Part shown: in pieces, positions 26,841 through 35,276 of the stretch
How the letters are laid out: every line of letters begins with the position of its first letter
Position numbering within the stretch: position 1 is the first letter of the stretch
DNA from: an uncultured bacterium
Lineage (GTDB): Bacteria; Bacillota; Clostridia; Lachnospirales; Lachnospiraceae
Reading direction: 5' to 3'
Length of the DNA stretch: 64,000 nt
NCBI GenBank assembly: GCA_947063875.1
Contig: CAMSTY010000002.1
Location: forward strand, 1 to 64,000
Notes under the pieces: model-generated
What the model saw: the letters and a program-made list of their open reading frames with translations, nothing else
What the model was told of the DNA's origin: nothing
The model's database searches: none
Program-made: the position numbers and the translations under genes

Positions 26841-27875
26841 ATGGGATACAAAGTCAGCTTCGAAGAAGTGAATAAAATCTTCGACCAGCTCCAGGGCGAA
26901 TACGAGATATGGGCCCCCAAGAGATTTGCCGGAAAAGGCCGGTACTCTGATACGGACATTATCAAATATGATAAGGTGTCCAAGGTAGAGGAGATTGAAT
27001 TTAAAGAGAAATCCGATTATCCGGCGAAGGAGGTTTTAAGCCCGATCACCCAGTCCCTGTTCTACTTTACTGAGGACGAATTCCGTGAGAGCAAAGCTAC
27101 CAGCAAGAAGCTTCTGATCTTCATGCGCCCGTGCGATATCAATGCGCAGCATCATCAGGAGAAGATCTATCTGGAGAACGGCGGCTATGCCGATATGTAT
27201 TATCAGAGAATGAATGAGAAGGTAAAGATCGTGATGATCGAGTGTACCGAAGGCTGGGATACCTGCTTCTGCGTAAGCATGGGTTCCAACAAGGCGGACG
27301 ATTACGCGATCGCAGTCCGCGCCGGCGAAGGGGAGCTGACGGTGGATGTGAAGGACGAGGCATTTGCGCCGTTGTTTAAAGAGGCTGCGGGCGTTGACTT
27401 TAAGCCGGAGTTTATTGAGAAGAACGAAATCGAACTTACGATCCCAGAGATTCCGAATAAAGAGGTTCTGACCAAGTTAAAGAGCCATCCCATGTGGAAT
27501 GAGTACAACAAGCGCTGCATTTCCTGCGGTTCCTGTACTGTGGCCTGCAGCACCTGTACCTGCTTCAATACCACGGATGTGATTTATAATGAGAACACGA
27601 ATGTAGGCGAGAGAAAGAGAACCACCGCTTCCTGCCAGATCGAGGGATTTACCGACATGGCCGGCGGACATGTATTCCGCAGGACTGCCGCTGAGAGGAT
27701 GCGCTATAAAGTGCTCCACAAGTTCCACGATTACAAGGCGCGCTTCAAAGATTTCCATATGTGTGTGGGCTGCGGCCGCTGCACCAGCAGATGTCCGGAG
27801 TTCATCTCCATCACCGCTACTGTGAACAAGATGGCGAAAGCGATCGACGAGATCATTGCGGAAGAAAGCAAATAA
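26841..27875 (+). CDS. asrA: Anaerobic sulfite reductase subunit A (4Fe-4S)
   Basis: Electron-transfer subunit of the cytosolic AsrABC complex that reduces sulfite to sulfide. 344 residues. Iron-sulfur motifs near the C-terminus: CISCGSCTVACSTCTCF and CVGCGRCTSRCPEF. The N-terminal part (MRPCDINAQHH, CTEGWDTCFCVSMG) matches the family. AAAGGAGG lies before ATG 26841. First gene of asrABC, with 18-base gaps between genes and a terminator at 29801-29829. Confidence 0.95.
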   Translation: MGYKVSFEEVNKIFDQLQGEYEIWAPKRFAGKGRYSDTDIIKYDKVSKVEEIEFKEKSDYPAKEVLSPITQSLFYFTEDEFRESKATSKKLLIFMRPCDINAQHHQEKIYLENGGYADMYYQRMNEKVKIVMIECTEGWDTCFCVSMGSNKADDYAIAVRAGEGELTVDVKDEAFAPLFKEAAGVDFKPEFIEKNEIELTIPEIPNKEVLTKLKSHPMWNEYNKRCISCGSCTVACSTCTCFNTTDVIYNENTNVGERKRTTASCQIEGFTDMAGGHVFRRTAAERMRYKVLHKFHDYKARFKDFHMCVGCGRCTSRCPEFISITATVNKMAKAIDEIIAEESK

Positions 27876-27893
27876 GGAAGGGGGACGAACAGA

Positions 27894-28685
27894 ATGAATA
27901 ATATTGTAAAACCGGTTCCGTGTAAGATTCTGGAAGTTAAGAAAGAAAGCAAGTTAGAATATACCTTTAAAGTGGAATCCGATATTAAGCCTGCTCACGG
28001 GCAGTTCTTGCAGCTCTCCATTCCGAAGATCGGTGAGGCTCCGATCTCTGTCAGCGCTTACGGCGATGGCTGGATTGACTTTACCATCCGTTCCGTCGGA
28101 AAGGTGACAGATGAGATCTTTACCAAAGGCCCTGGGGATGTGCTGTTTTTGCGCGGCGCATACGGCAAGGGCTGGCCGGTAGAGAAGTTTGAGGGCAAGC
28201 ATGTGGTAGTTATCACCGGCGGCACCGGCCTGGCGCCTGTGAGAAGCATGCTGAACAAGTTCTATGATGAGCCGGATTATACCAAGAGCGTTACCCTGAT
28301 TACCGGCTTTAAGAACGAAGAGGGTATCGTGTTTAAGAATGAACTGGAGAAGTGGAAAGACCGCTTTACCACCTTCTATACTCTGGATGCAGAGAAGAAG
28401 GAAGGCTGGAATACCGGCTTTGTAACCGAGTTCGTTTCCAAGGTTGACTGGGCGTCCTTTGGCGACAATTATGAAGTGGTGATCGTGGGGCCGCCGCCAA
28501 TGATGAAGTTCACCGGTATCGAATGCGGCAAGTGCGGCGTGCCGGATGAGAAGATCTGGGTATCCTATGAGCGCAGGATGTCTTGTGCGGTAGGTAAGTG
28601 CGGCCATTGCCGTATCGACGAGGTGTATGTATGCCTGGAGGGACCGGTATTCAATTATACCCAGGCCAAATATCTGGTAGACTAA
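27894..28685 (+). CDS. asrB: Anaerobic sulfite reductase subunit B (flavin/NADH)
   Basis: Ferredoxin-reductase-like subunit passing electrons from NAD(P)H to AsrA and AsrC. 263 residues. FAD-binding barrel at 1-100, the nucleotide-binding motif VVITGGTGLAPVRSML, and a C-terminal [2Fe-2S]-type Cys set in IECGKCGVPDEKIW and SCAVGKCGHCRIDEVYVC. GGAAGGGGG precedes the ATG. Middle gene of the asr operon. Confidence 0.95.
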   Translation: MNNIVKPVPCKILEVKKESKLEYTFKVESDIKPAHGQFLQLSIPKIGEAPISVSAYGDGWIDFTIRSVGKVTDEIFTKGPGDVLFLRGAYGKGWPVEKFEGKHVVVITGGTGLAPVRSMLNKFYDEPDYTKSVTLITGFKNEEGIVFKNELEKWKDRFTTFYTLDAEKKEGWNTGFVTEFVSKVDWASFGDNYEVVIVGPPPMMKFTGIECGKCGVPDEKIWVSYERRMSCAVGKCGHCRIDEVYVCLEGPVFNYTQAKYLVD

Positions 28686-28703
28686 GGAAGGGAGCGTAAG
28701 AAT

Positions 28704-29768
28704 ATGAATCACGATATCGACGTTAAGAAAGTCCGTATAAATTGTTACAGACAGTCCAAGGTTGCGGGAGAATTCATGCTTCAGCTGCGCGTTCCCGGAG
28801 CCCTGATCGATGCCAAGTACCTGTCCTTTGTGCAGGAACTGTGCGAGACCTACGGTAACGGAACATTCCATTTCGGAACCAGAATGACTTTTGATATTCC
28901 CGGCATCAAATATGAGAATATCGAGGCCTGCAATAAGAGGCTCAAGGATTATATCAAAGATGTAGACGTGGAGATGTGCGAGGTAAATATGGAGACCGTC
29001 GCCCATGAACCCGCAGAGTATAATCCGGAGCAGGGGTATCCTACGATCGGCGCCCGTAACATCATGGCATGTATCGGCAATATCCATTGTATCAAGGGAA
29101 ATGCCAATACGCAGGAACTGGCCCATAAGATTGAAAAGCTGATCTTCCCGTCTCACTACCATATCAAGGTAGCCGTGGCCGGATGCCCGAATGACTGTGT
29201 GAAGGCGAACTTCAACGATTTCGGTATCATGGGCATCAATAAGATGGTCTATGATTATGATCGCTGTATCGGCTGCGGCGCATGTGCCAAGGCCTGCCAG
29301 CATCACGCTACCGGCGTGCTGACCCTGAACAAAGACGGCAAGATTGACAAGGATGTCTGCTGCTGCGTAGGCTGCGGCGAGTGCGTAATCGCCTGCCCCA
29401 CCAGCGCCTGGACGAGAAATCCGAAGAAGCTGTACCGCGTAACTCTGGGCGGACGTACCGGCAAGAAGAATCCACGTTCCGGTAAGCTGTTCCTGAACTG
29501 GGTAACCGAGGATGTGATCCTGGGTATGTTTGCTAACTGGCAGAAGTTCTCCGCATGGGCTCTGGATTACAAGCCGGAGTATCTGCATGGCGGCCATCTG
29601 ATTGACCGTGTAGGCTACAAGGGATTTGTAAAGCATATCTTTGAGGGCGTGGAGTTCAATCCGGAAGCGAAGATGGCGGATGATATTTACTGGGCAGAGA
29701 ATGAGCAGAGAGGCAACATGCATGTAATGCCGCTGTCTCAGCATGAGCATGCAGGCCCGCAGGCTTAA
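28704..29768 (+). CDS. asrC: Anaerobic sulfite reductase subunit C (siroheme)
   Basis: Catalytic siroheme and 4Fe-4S subunit of AsrABC, 354 residues. Siroheme/4Fe-4S ligand motifs MACIGNIHCIKGN and VAVAGCPNDCVKANF are intact, followed by a two-cluster ferredoxin insert CIGCGACAKACQHHA and CCVGCGECVIACPTSA. Last gene of the operon. Its prosthetic group could be made by the enzymes encoded from 32823 to 39309, which run from glutamyl-tRNA to sirohydrochlorin. Confidence 0.95.
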   Translation: MNHDIDVKKVRINCYRQSKVAGEFMLQLRVPGALIDAKYLSFVQELCETYGNGTFHFGTRMTFDIPGIKYENIEACNKRLKDYIKDVDVEMCEVNMETVAHEPAEYNPEQGYPTIGARNIMACIGNIHCIKGNANTQELAHKIEKLIFPSHYHIKVAVAGCPNDCVKANFNDFGIMGINKMVYDYDRCIGCGACAKACQHHATGVLTLNKDGKIDKDVCCCVGCGECVIACPTSAWTRNPKKLYRVTLGGRTGKKNPRSGKLFLNWVTEDVILGMFANWQKFSAWALDYKPEYLHGGHLIDRVGYKGFVKHIFEGVEFNPEAKMADDIYWAENEQRGNMHVMPLSQHEHAGPQA

Positions 29769-29800
29769 GAAAGCTTTGATTTTCAGGGCGTAAATATAGA

Positions 29801-29829
29801 AAGGGGCTGTCGATGGACAGCCCTTTTTA
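29801..29829 (+). terminator. Intrinsic terminator of asrABC
   Basis: AAGGGGCTGT and ACAGCCCTTTTT with a six-base loop, ending in a T-run. Confidence 0.9.
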
Positions 29830-29932
29830 TTACGTGGCATTCAGTAAATTGCGCCGGTGACGTGTTTGGTCAAATTGTGAAATATTTGACGATATCTGTG
29901 ATAAAGATGCTGGTTTTGCGCAGTGTGAATGG

Positions 29933-30715
29933 TCAGCGGCATTTCCAGACCGGTTTGCGTTTTTCCACAAAGGCGGCGTTGCCCTCAATCTTGTCTTCTG
30001 TAGCCAGATCCAGGGAGGTATAATATTCAATAATATCCCAGGCGGCGGAGGGATACATAATATTCAGATCCAATGTTTTGTACATGGCAGCTTTGGTATA
30101 GCGCACGGAAAGAGGGGCGTTCCGGCAGATGCGCTCAGCCAGGCCTATGGCAGTGGAAAGAAGGTCTTCCTCTTTGACGACACGGTTGACGAGTCCCCAC
30201 TCGTGAGCCTGCCCGGCAGAGACCGGTTCTCCGGTCAGAGCCATTTCCATGGCAAATTTCAGGGGGACCTGGCGGGCGATACGCAGAATGCCGCCGTTTG
30301 CAATCATACCGATCCCGGTTTCCGGCAGACCGAATAGGGAATGCTCCGAAGCAACGACAAGATCACAGGCGAGGGCAATTTCCGTACCGCCGCCTAGAGC
30401 CATGCCGTTGACTGCCGCGATGACTGGTTTTGTGAAGTAATGATGGATAAAACCGCCTAGTCCCCAGTCTTCCTTGCCCTCCGGAGCCTGCCAGGTGCCG
30501 GCCGCCAGTTCCTTGATATCGGCTCCGGCACAGAAAGCGGGGCCGTTGTTAGTGACGATCAGCACCCACAAGTCGTCATTTTTCTCGAATAACTCCAGTG
30601 CGTCGATCATCTCAGCCCACATCTGGCTGCACATCGCGTTGCGCTGGGCGACGCGATTCATGGTCAGTATGAAAATTTTGCCTTTTTGTTCGGTTAGGAT
30701 ATGTTTATATTGCAT
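29933..30715 (-). CDS. Enoyl-CoA hydratase/isomerase (crotonase) family protein
   Basis: Acts on an acyl-CoA in the cytosol. 260 residues, usual length. Oxyanion-hole and CoA segments PAFCAGADIKELA and MALGGGTEIALACDLVVAS; the catalytic Glu is kept in GLPETGIGMIANGG. Insertion-free C-terminal helices follow. No thiolase, acyl-CoA dehydrogenase or CoA-transferase gene is near, so the substrate is not indicated by context; crotonobetainyl-CoA hydratase-like or menaquinone-type roles are possible but unsupported. Single gene with AAAAGGAGG upstream of the start. Confidence 0.9.
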   Translation of the reverse strand: MQYKHILTEQKGKIFILTMNRVAQRNAMCSQMWAEMIDALELFEKNDDLWVLIVTNNGPAFCAGADIKELAAGTWQAPEGKEDWGLGGFIHHYFTKPVIAAVNGMALGGGTEIALACDLVVASEHSLFGLPETGIGMIANGGILRIARQVPLKFAMEMALTGEPVSAGQAHEWGLVNRVVKEEDLLSTAIGLAERICRNAPLSVRYTKAAMYKTLDLNIMYPSAAWDIIEYYTSLDLATEDKIEGNAAFVEKRKPVWKCR

Positions 30716-30848
30716 AGCTGCTGTCCTCCTTTTATGGGTATATTATATATTTTTACTATAAATGACAGAACTTGTTTGGTCAATAGAAAAAAAGGGCAGG
30801 GGGGATTGGCTGCGGTCAAAGATACGTATAGATCGCAAGGTTTAGTGC

Positions 30849-30876
30849 TTGTTTTTAACCCTGTTTGGTGTATAAT
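30849..30876 (+). promoter_or_regulatory. Promoter of the secreted Cys-motif protein
   Basis: -35 TTGTTT (30849-30854), 16-bp spacer, -10 TATAAT (30871-30876). The leader after it holds two near-identical 16-base units (AGAAATGGCAACAAA / AGAAATGGCAATAAA). Confidence 0.6.
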
Positions 30877-30934
30877 CAAAGAAATGGCAACAAAAGAAAT
30901 GGCAATAAAAAACATAGGCACAGGAGGGTTTATC

Positions 30935-31450
30935 ATGAGAAAAGCTTGGAGGTCACTTGTCTTAGTAGGGGTTTTGTCATTGTCATTGTCCGTCCCGGCA
31001 TTTGCCGGAGCCTGGCAGGCCGATTCCGTGGGGTGCCGGTATCAGAAGGAGGATGGCTCTTATTTTACGGACGGCTGGCAGTGGATTGACGACGATGGTG
31101 ACGGTGTGGCGGAATGTTACTATTTCAATGAAAGCGGATATATTCTGGCCAATAGGACGACTCCGGATGGATATACGGTCGATGGCGATGGGGCATGGAC
31201 GGTCAATGGCGTGGTACAGACCCAGGTGACGGCAGCGCCTGCTGCTTCGGCACAGCCGCCAAAGCAGGAGGCTGATTCTTCCGTCAGCCAAGATACAGTT
31301 TCCCAAACGGATACCGTATGGCTTTCTGCCACTGGGACGAAATACCACAGAATTAATAATTGCGGAAACATGAATCCGAATAAGGCGCGCAGCGTATCTC
31401 GCGAGGAAGCGGTTCAGAGAGGCTACGATCCCTGTAAAAAATGCTATTAA
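30935..31450 (+). CDS. Small secreted protein with wall-binding-like repeat and C-terminal Cys motif
   Basis: 171 residues. A clear cleavable signal peptide (MRKAWRSLVLVGVLSLSLSV, cut near AFA-GAW). Residues 25-90 look like one to two choline-binding/cell-wall repeat units (DGWQWIDDDGDGVAECYYFN, GYILANRTTPDGYTVDGDG). A Gln/Ser/Pro linker leads to a C-terminal module YHRINNCGNMNPNKARSV...GYDPCKKCY, which resembles the Cys module found at the ends of many secreted Firmicutes nucleases and surface proteins. ATG 30935 with CAGGAGGG upstream; the longer frame to 30701 is not supported. Function unknown. Confidence 0.8.
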   Translation: MRKAWRSLVLVGVLSLSLSVPAFAGAWQADSVGCRYQKEDGSYFTDGWQWIDDDGDGVAECYYFNESGYILANRTTPDGYTVDGDGAWTVNGVVQTQVTAAPAASAQPPKQEADSSVSQDTVSQTDTVWLSATGTKYHRINNCGNMNPNKARSVSREEAVQRGYDPCKKCY

Positions 31451-31561
31451 TATTACAGCTTCCGCCAACATTGACAAGCACTGTCAGAATTGATAGAATA
31501 AACTGGAGTCCGCATAAATATGCGGCAAAACAACAAGACTTATACAAAGAAGGGGGACATT

Positions 31562-32296
31562 ATGGTATTTGAACCGGATGAAAGGCTGAAGCAAAAGATG
31601 GCAAAGGACGGAAGCGTGCTTCAGTATATGTACAGTGTGGCAGGAGCCGGGAAAGGACTGGCTGCTATGGGGGGCATGCTGGTTGGGATTGGCATTTTGC
31701 TGGCTGCCGCTTTGTATAATGTCACAGGGCCGGAAGGGGCCATAAAAACGGCGGTAGGCGCTGCTGTGCCAGGTGTTTTGCTGATCATACTGGGTATTTT
31801 TATGCAGCAGAAAAGGGAAAAAGCCTGGATTGCCGCCTATGTAAAGCTGAGTGGTATGAAGGAGCAGGAACTGCATCAGGTCGATCAGGAATTTAAGCAG
31901 CCGGGGACTGTGCTGTTTGCCCTGGATAAGGGAAAGGACTCCAATAGTCTGAAAAAGATGGGGTTTATCACGGCTAATTACATAAAGTTTCCGGGAACAA
32001 GTCCTTGTATTTTCCGTCTGGATGATATCGTGGCATGTTTTTATACCAAAAAAATGCTGTGTGATGACGGCGGATACGACCGGGCGCTGATTGCATACCC
32101 AGTACAAGGGGAGTGGGGGTTCAAGATGACCAGTCCGCCGGAGAAGGCCAGCCTGGAGATTGTAAAGGTGATCAAGGAGCACAACCCCAAGATTATTACG
32201 GACCATCATTTTGCCTATGAGGGAAAAGAATATGACGCGGTAAGAGGGGCGGATGACGTGATTGCGCTTCATAAGAGAGTTTATGGAAAAGGATAA
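31562..32296 (+). CDS. Membrane protein of unknown function
   Basis: 244 residues. Two adjacent membrane spans near residues 32-80 (GKGLAAMGGMLVGIGILLAA and AVGAAVPGVLLIILGIFMQ), short cytoplasmic head, and a soluble C-terminal domain of ~160 residues with no motif I can name (CIFRLDDIVACFYTKKMLC, FAYEGKEYDAVRG). ATG 31562 follows AGAAGGGGG; an in-frame ATG at 31520 lacks a ribosome site. Sixteen bases before a zinc-ribbon membrane protein gene, so probably an operon. Confidence 0.7.
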   Translation: MVFEPDERLKQKMAKDGSVLQYMYSVAGAGKGLAAMGGMLVGIGILLAAALYNVTGPEGAIKTAVGAAVPGVLLIILGIFMQQKREKAWIAAYVKLSGMKEQELHQVDQEFKQPGTVLFALDKGKDSNSLKKMGFITANYIKFPGTSPCIFRLDDIVACFYTKKMLCDDGGYDRALIAYPVQGEWGFKMTSPPEKASLEIVKVIKEHNPKIITDHHFAYEGKEYDAVRGADDVIALHKRVYGKG

Positions 32297-32312
32297 GAAA
32301 GGATAAACAGCA

Positions 32313-32669
32313 GTGCAGATGACAGAGATAAAATGTCCCTCCTGCGGAGGGAAGATGGAGGTTGACCCCAAGAATCCTAATATAGAGATATGTTCTCAGT
32401 GTGATAAAAAATACGTTATTCACTGGAATCGCTCCGTGTCTACCGGGGAAGAGCGCTTTGAACTGACGCCAGTGCCGGAAAGTATTGCATATGAACCGGT
32501 GAAAAGGAAGGAACCTAAGAAAACCGGTTGGGAACCCTATGGCTGGAAACGGGGCGTTGCCCTGGTGATCCTGTTTTTTGTGTTAATGGGGATTATGTAT
32601 GGGCCGAAGGTATATCGCCGTTATCAGATGGATCATGGGGGAATCGCGACAGAGACACAGGATAAATAA
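32313..32669 (+). CDS. Small zinc-ribbon membrane protein
   Basis: 118 residues. N-terminal zinc ribbon IKCPSCGGKMEVD...IEICSQCDKKY (two CxxC pairs), a linker, and one C-terminal membrane span (GVALVILFFVLMGIMYG). Starts with GTG 32313 about nine bases after AAAGGA; ATG 32319 is the alternative. The ribbon-plus-span plan is shared with the larger proteins at 55943 and 56974, so it may be a short member of the same family. Function unknown. Confidence 0.7.
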   Translation: MQMTEIKCPSCGGKMEVDPKNPNIEICSQCDKKYVIHWNRSVSTGEERFELTPVPESIAYEPVKRKEPKKTGWEPYGWKRGVALVILFFVLMGIMYGPKVYRRYQMDHGGIATETQDK

Positions 32670-32683
32670 ACCTGTATTTCATC

Positions 32684-32713
32684 AGAAGCGCCTGGAAACA
32701 GGCGTTTCTTTTT
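32684..32713 (+). terminator. Intrinsic terminator before the tetrapyrrole cluster
   Basis: GAAGCGCCTG-GAAA-CAGGCGTTTC followed by TTTTT. Confidence 0.85.
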
Positions 32714-32761
32714 AGATAAAACCCGAAAATAATGTGTTGAGGGGAAACAGGCCTTGCGGAC

Positions 32762-32790
32762 TTGTATTTCCTGACGAAAGACAGTATACT
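32762..32790 (+). promoter_or_regulatory. Promoter of the tetrapyrrole biosynthesis cluster
   Basis: -35 TTGTAT (32762-32767), 17-bp spacer, -10 TATACT (32785-32790), 32 bases before the hemC-cobA-hemD start. No riboswitch-like structure is obvious in this short leader. Confidence 0.65.
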
Positions 32791-32822
32791 GATGAGAGCA
32801 CAAGATATCAAAAGGAGAGAAG

Positions 32823-35216
32823 ATGAAGCTTCGGATAGGGACAAGAAAAAGCAGATTAGCCGTAGTGCAGACGGAGTTGGTAAGGGATGCTATTTGGGCA
32901 TGCTTTCCGGATATGGAGATTGAACTGGTGCCGATCAGCACGAAAGGGGACCGCCATCTGGAGCGTTCGCTTGCCAGTTTTGGCGGAAAGGGGGTATTTA
33001 CCCGCGAACTGGAGGATGCGCTTTTGCAGGGAGAGATCGACATGGCGGTGCACAGCGCCAAGGATATGCCGATGGAGTTTCCGAAAGGACTGACGCTGGG
33101 AGCCGTCCTTTGCCGGGAAGATCCGCGGGATGTGTTGGTGACAACGAGTGGGATTGCAGCGAAAAAACTGCCTGCGGGGAGTGTGATCGGAACCAGCAGC
33201 CTGCGCCGGGAACTTCAGATCCGGCATCTGAATCCGCAGGTACAGATCCGGCTCCTGCGTGGGAACGTACAGACCCGGCTGGAAAAACTGATGACGGGCG
33301 GTTATGACGGGATTTTGCTGGCGGCGGCAGGACTGCGGCGTTTGGGCCTGACAAAACAGGAAGGGATATTTCTGGAATATCTGGACACAAAAGAATTTAT
33401 TCCGGCTCCCGGCCAGGGGATTCTGGGAGTGGAGATCCGGGCCGGAGAATTGGCGGAGGTAATGGCGGCGGTTCATTCTCCGGAGGATGCGGTGATGCTG
33501 CGGGCCGAGAGGGAATATCTGACCGTTCTGGGAGGAAGCTGTAATGCGCCTTGCGCGGCATATTGCCGGCAGGAGGGAGAGAGCCTGGCGATGTCAGTGA
33601 TGTTCGCCAAAGACGGACAGCATCCGGTGTTTCGGGAAGAACGTGTGGAACGAAAAGAAAAAGAGGGCATGGCGCAGGCAGAAAAGCTGGCAGCCGATCT
33701 GGCCAGGCAGGTGAGACTGCAGCCGGTGCGCCTGGTGGGAGCCGGGCCGGGAGATGCAGGACTGCTTACCCGCAAAGGACTGGATTGTATTCGGCAGGCG
33801 GACGTGATCGTTTATGATAATCTGATTGCCGGTTCCATTCTCAATGAAGCGCGGCTCGATGCGGAATTGATCTATGCGGGAAAGCGGTCCAACCATCATC
33901 ACCTGACTCAGCATGAGATCAACCATCTTTTGGTGGAGCAGGCATTGCTTGGGAAATATGTGGTTCGTCTAAAAGGAGGTGACCCGTTTATTTTTGGGCG
34001 CGGCGGGGAGGAAGCGCTGGAACTTGGAAAAAATGGAATCCCATTTGAGATTGTGCCTGGGGTTTCCTCTTCTTACAGTGTTCCGGCTTATGCCGGGATT
34101 CCGGTGACGCAGCGGGAATTGGCATCCTCTTTTCACGTGATTACCGGGCATGAAGGGGCAAATAAGACAGAAGAAGCGCTGGATTATGCCATACTAGCAA
34201 AGGAAGAGGGGACGCTGGTCTTTCTGATGGGACTGAAAAACCTGGGAAAGATTGTCAGGGAACTGCTGGCGAACGGAAAATCGAAAGATACTCCTGCCGC
34301 GGTAGTTCAAAACGGGACGACGACAAAGCAGAAGAAAGTGGTCTCGACGCTGGAGCATATTGCAGAGGATGCAGAGAAAGCTGGAATCCGGACACCGGCG
34401 ATTACGGTGGTGGGTGATGTAGCCAAATTGGAGAAACAGCTGGCGTGGTTTGGGCAGGGGGAACTTTTCGGAAAGCGGATTCTGATTACAGGAAGCCGGT
34501 ATATTGCCGGGGAACTGGAGGCGGCGCTTCATCCTTATGGGGCGGAAACCGTGGCCATCAGCGTGATAGAGAGCCGTCTGCTTGCGGCAGAGGAGATTCA
34601 CAAGGCATTGGATGCTGTTTCTGATTATCATTGGCTGGTATTTACCAGCAGTAATGGCGTGGATTTGTTTTTTGAATTTTTAAGGAATGAGGAGATTGAC
34701 CTGCGGAGGCTGATGCATCTGAAATTTGCGGTGATCGGGAGAAAGACGGCGGCAGCACTAAAACAGCATGGCTTTTCCTGTGATTTCGTGCCATCCAGAT
34801 TCTCAGGGGCGGATCTGGCCCGGGAATGGATTCCTGCTCTGGGGAAAGAAGAACGCGTGATGCTGATGCGGGCGCAGGACGGTTCTGCGGTATTGACAGA
34901 AAAGCTGACAGAAGCCGGGATCGCCTTTACCGATGTGCCGCTTTATGAAACCTGGGTGGATGAACGGCGTCAGGAGGAACTGAACCGGGTGATCCAGGAG
35001 GCGGATTATGTGACGGTAGCCAGCAGTTCTGCGGTGCGCGCTATATGTAAGATGCTGGAAGAACGGGAAAATCTGCAGGCAAAGGTGATTTCCATCGGCC
35101 CGTCCACGACAGAGACGGCGCAGAGGCTGGGACTTGCGGTGTGGAAAACAGCCGCAGAGTATACGGCACAAGGAATCGCGGCAGTGATCCTGGAAGATTG
35201 CAGGAAAGAAAAGTGA
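32823..35216 (+). CDS. Trifunctional porphobilinogen deaminase / uroporphyrinogen-III methyltransferase / uroporphyrinogen-III synthase
   Basis: 797-residue fusion of three tetrapyrrole enzymes. Residues 1-300 are HemC: LRIGTRKSRLAVVQ, AVHSAKDMP, GTSSLRRELQIR, with the dipyrromethane-cofactor Cys at about 240 in LGGSCNAP. Residues 301-545 are CobA/SUMT: RLVGAGPGDAGLLT, VVRLKGGDPFIFGRGGEE, VPGVSSSYSVPAYAGIP. Residues 549-797 are HemD: LFGKRILITGSRY, WLVFTSSNGVDLFFEF, VASSSAVRAICKML. It would turn porphobilinogen into precorrin-2 in one polypeptide. Next genes are hemL, hemA-sirC and hemB. The methyltransferase domain points to siroheme or cobalamin rather than heme as product. GGAGAG precedes the ATG. 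Confidence 0.95.
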   Translation: MKLRIGTRKSRLAVVQTELVRDAIWACFPDMEIELVPISTKGDRHLERSLASFGGKGVFTRELEDALLQGEIDMAVHSAKDMPMEFPKGLTLGAVLCREDPRDVLVTTSGIAAKKLPAGSVIGTSSLRRELQIRHLNPQVQIRLLRGNVQTRLEKLMTGGYDGILLAAAGLRRLGLTKQEGIFLEYLDTKEFIPAPGQGILGVEIRAGELAEVMAAVHSPEDAVMLRAEREYLTVLGGSCNAPCAAYCRQEGESLAMSVMFAKDGQHPVFREERVERKEKEGMAQAEKLAADLARQVRLQPVRLVGAGPGDAGLLTRKGLDCIRQADVIVYDNLIAGSILNEARLDAELIYAGKRSNHHHLTQHEINHLLVEQALLGKYVVRLKGGDPFIFGRGGEEALELGKNGIPFEIVPGVSSSYSVPAYAGIPVTQRELASSFHVITGHEGANKTEEALDYAILAKEEGTLVFLMGLKNLGKIVRELLANGKSKDTPAAVVQNGTTTKQKKVVSTLEHIAEDAEKAGIRTPAITVVGDVAKLEKQLAWFGQGELFGKRILITGSRYIAGELEAALHPYGAETVAISVIESRLLAAEEIHKALDAVSDYHWLVFTSSNGVDLFFEFLRNEEIDLRRLMHLKFAVIGRKTAAALKQHGFSCDFVPSRFSGADLAREWIPALGKEERVMLMRAQDGSAVLTEKLTEAGIAFTDVPLYETWVDERRQEELNRVIQEADYVTVASSSAVRAICKMLEERENLQAKVISIGPSTTETAQRLGLAVWKTAAEYTAQGIAAVILEDCRKEK

Positions 35217-35276
35217 TCCTATCGGTGATAAAAGCTGTTCAAGATATGGACGGACAGAGAAAAGGATGGTATAAGA

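Noticed and set aside
27954..29840. 628-codon open frame antisense to asrB and asrC
   Set aside because: It lies exactly opposite two confident genes, has no ribosome site, and its translation has no domain; it is a shadow of GC-rich codon usage.
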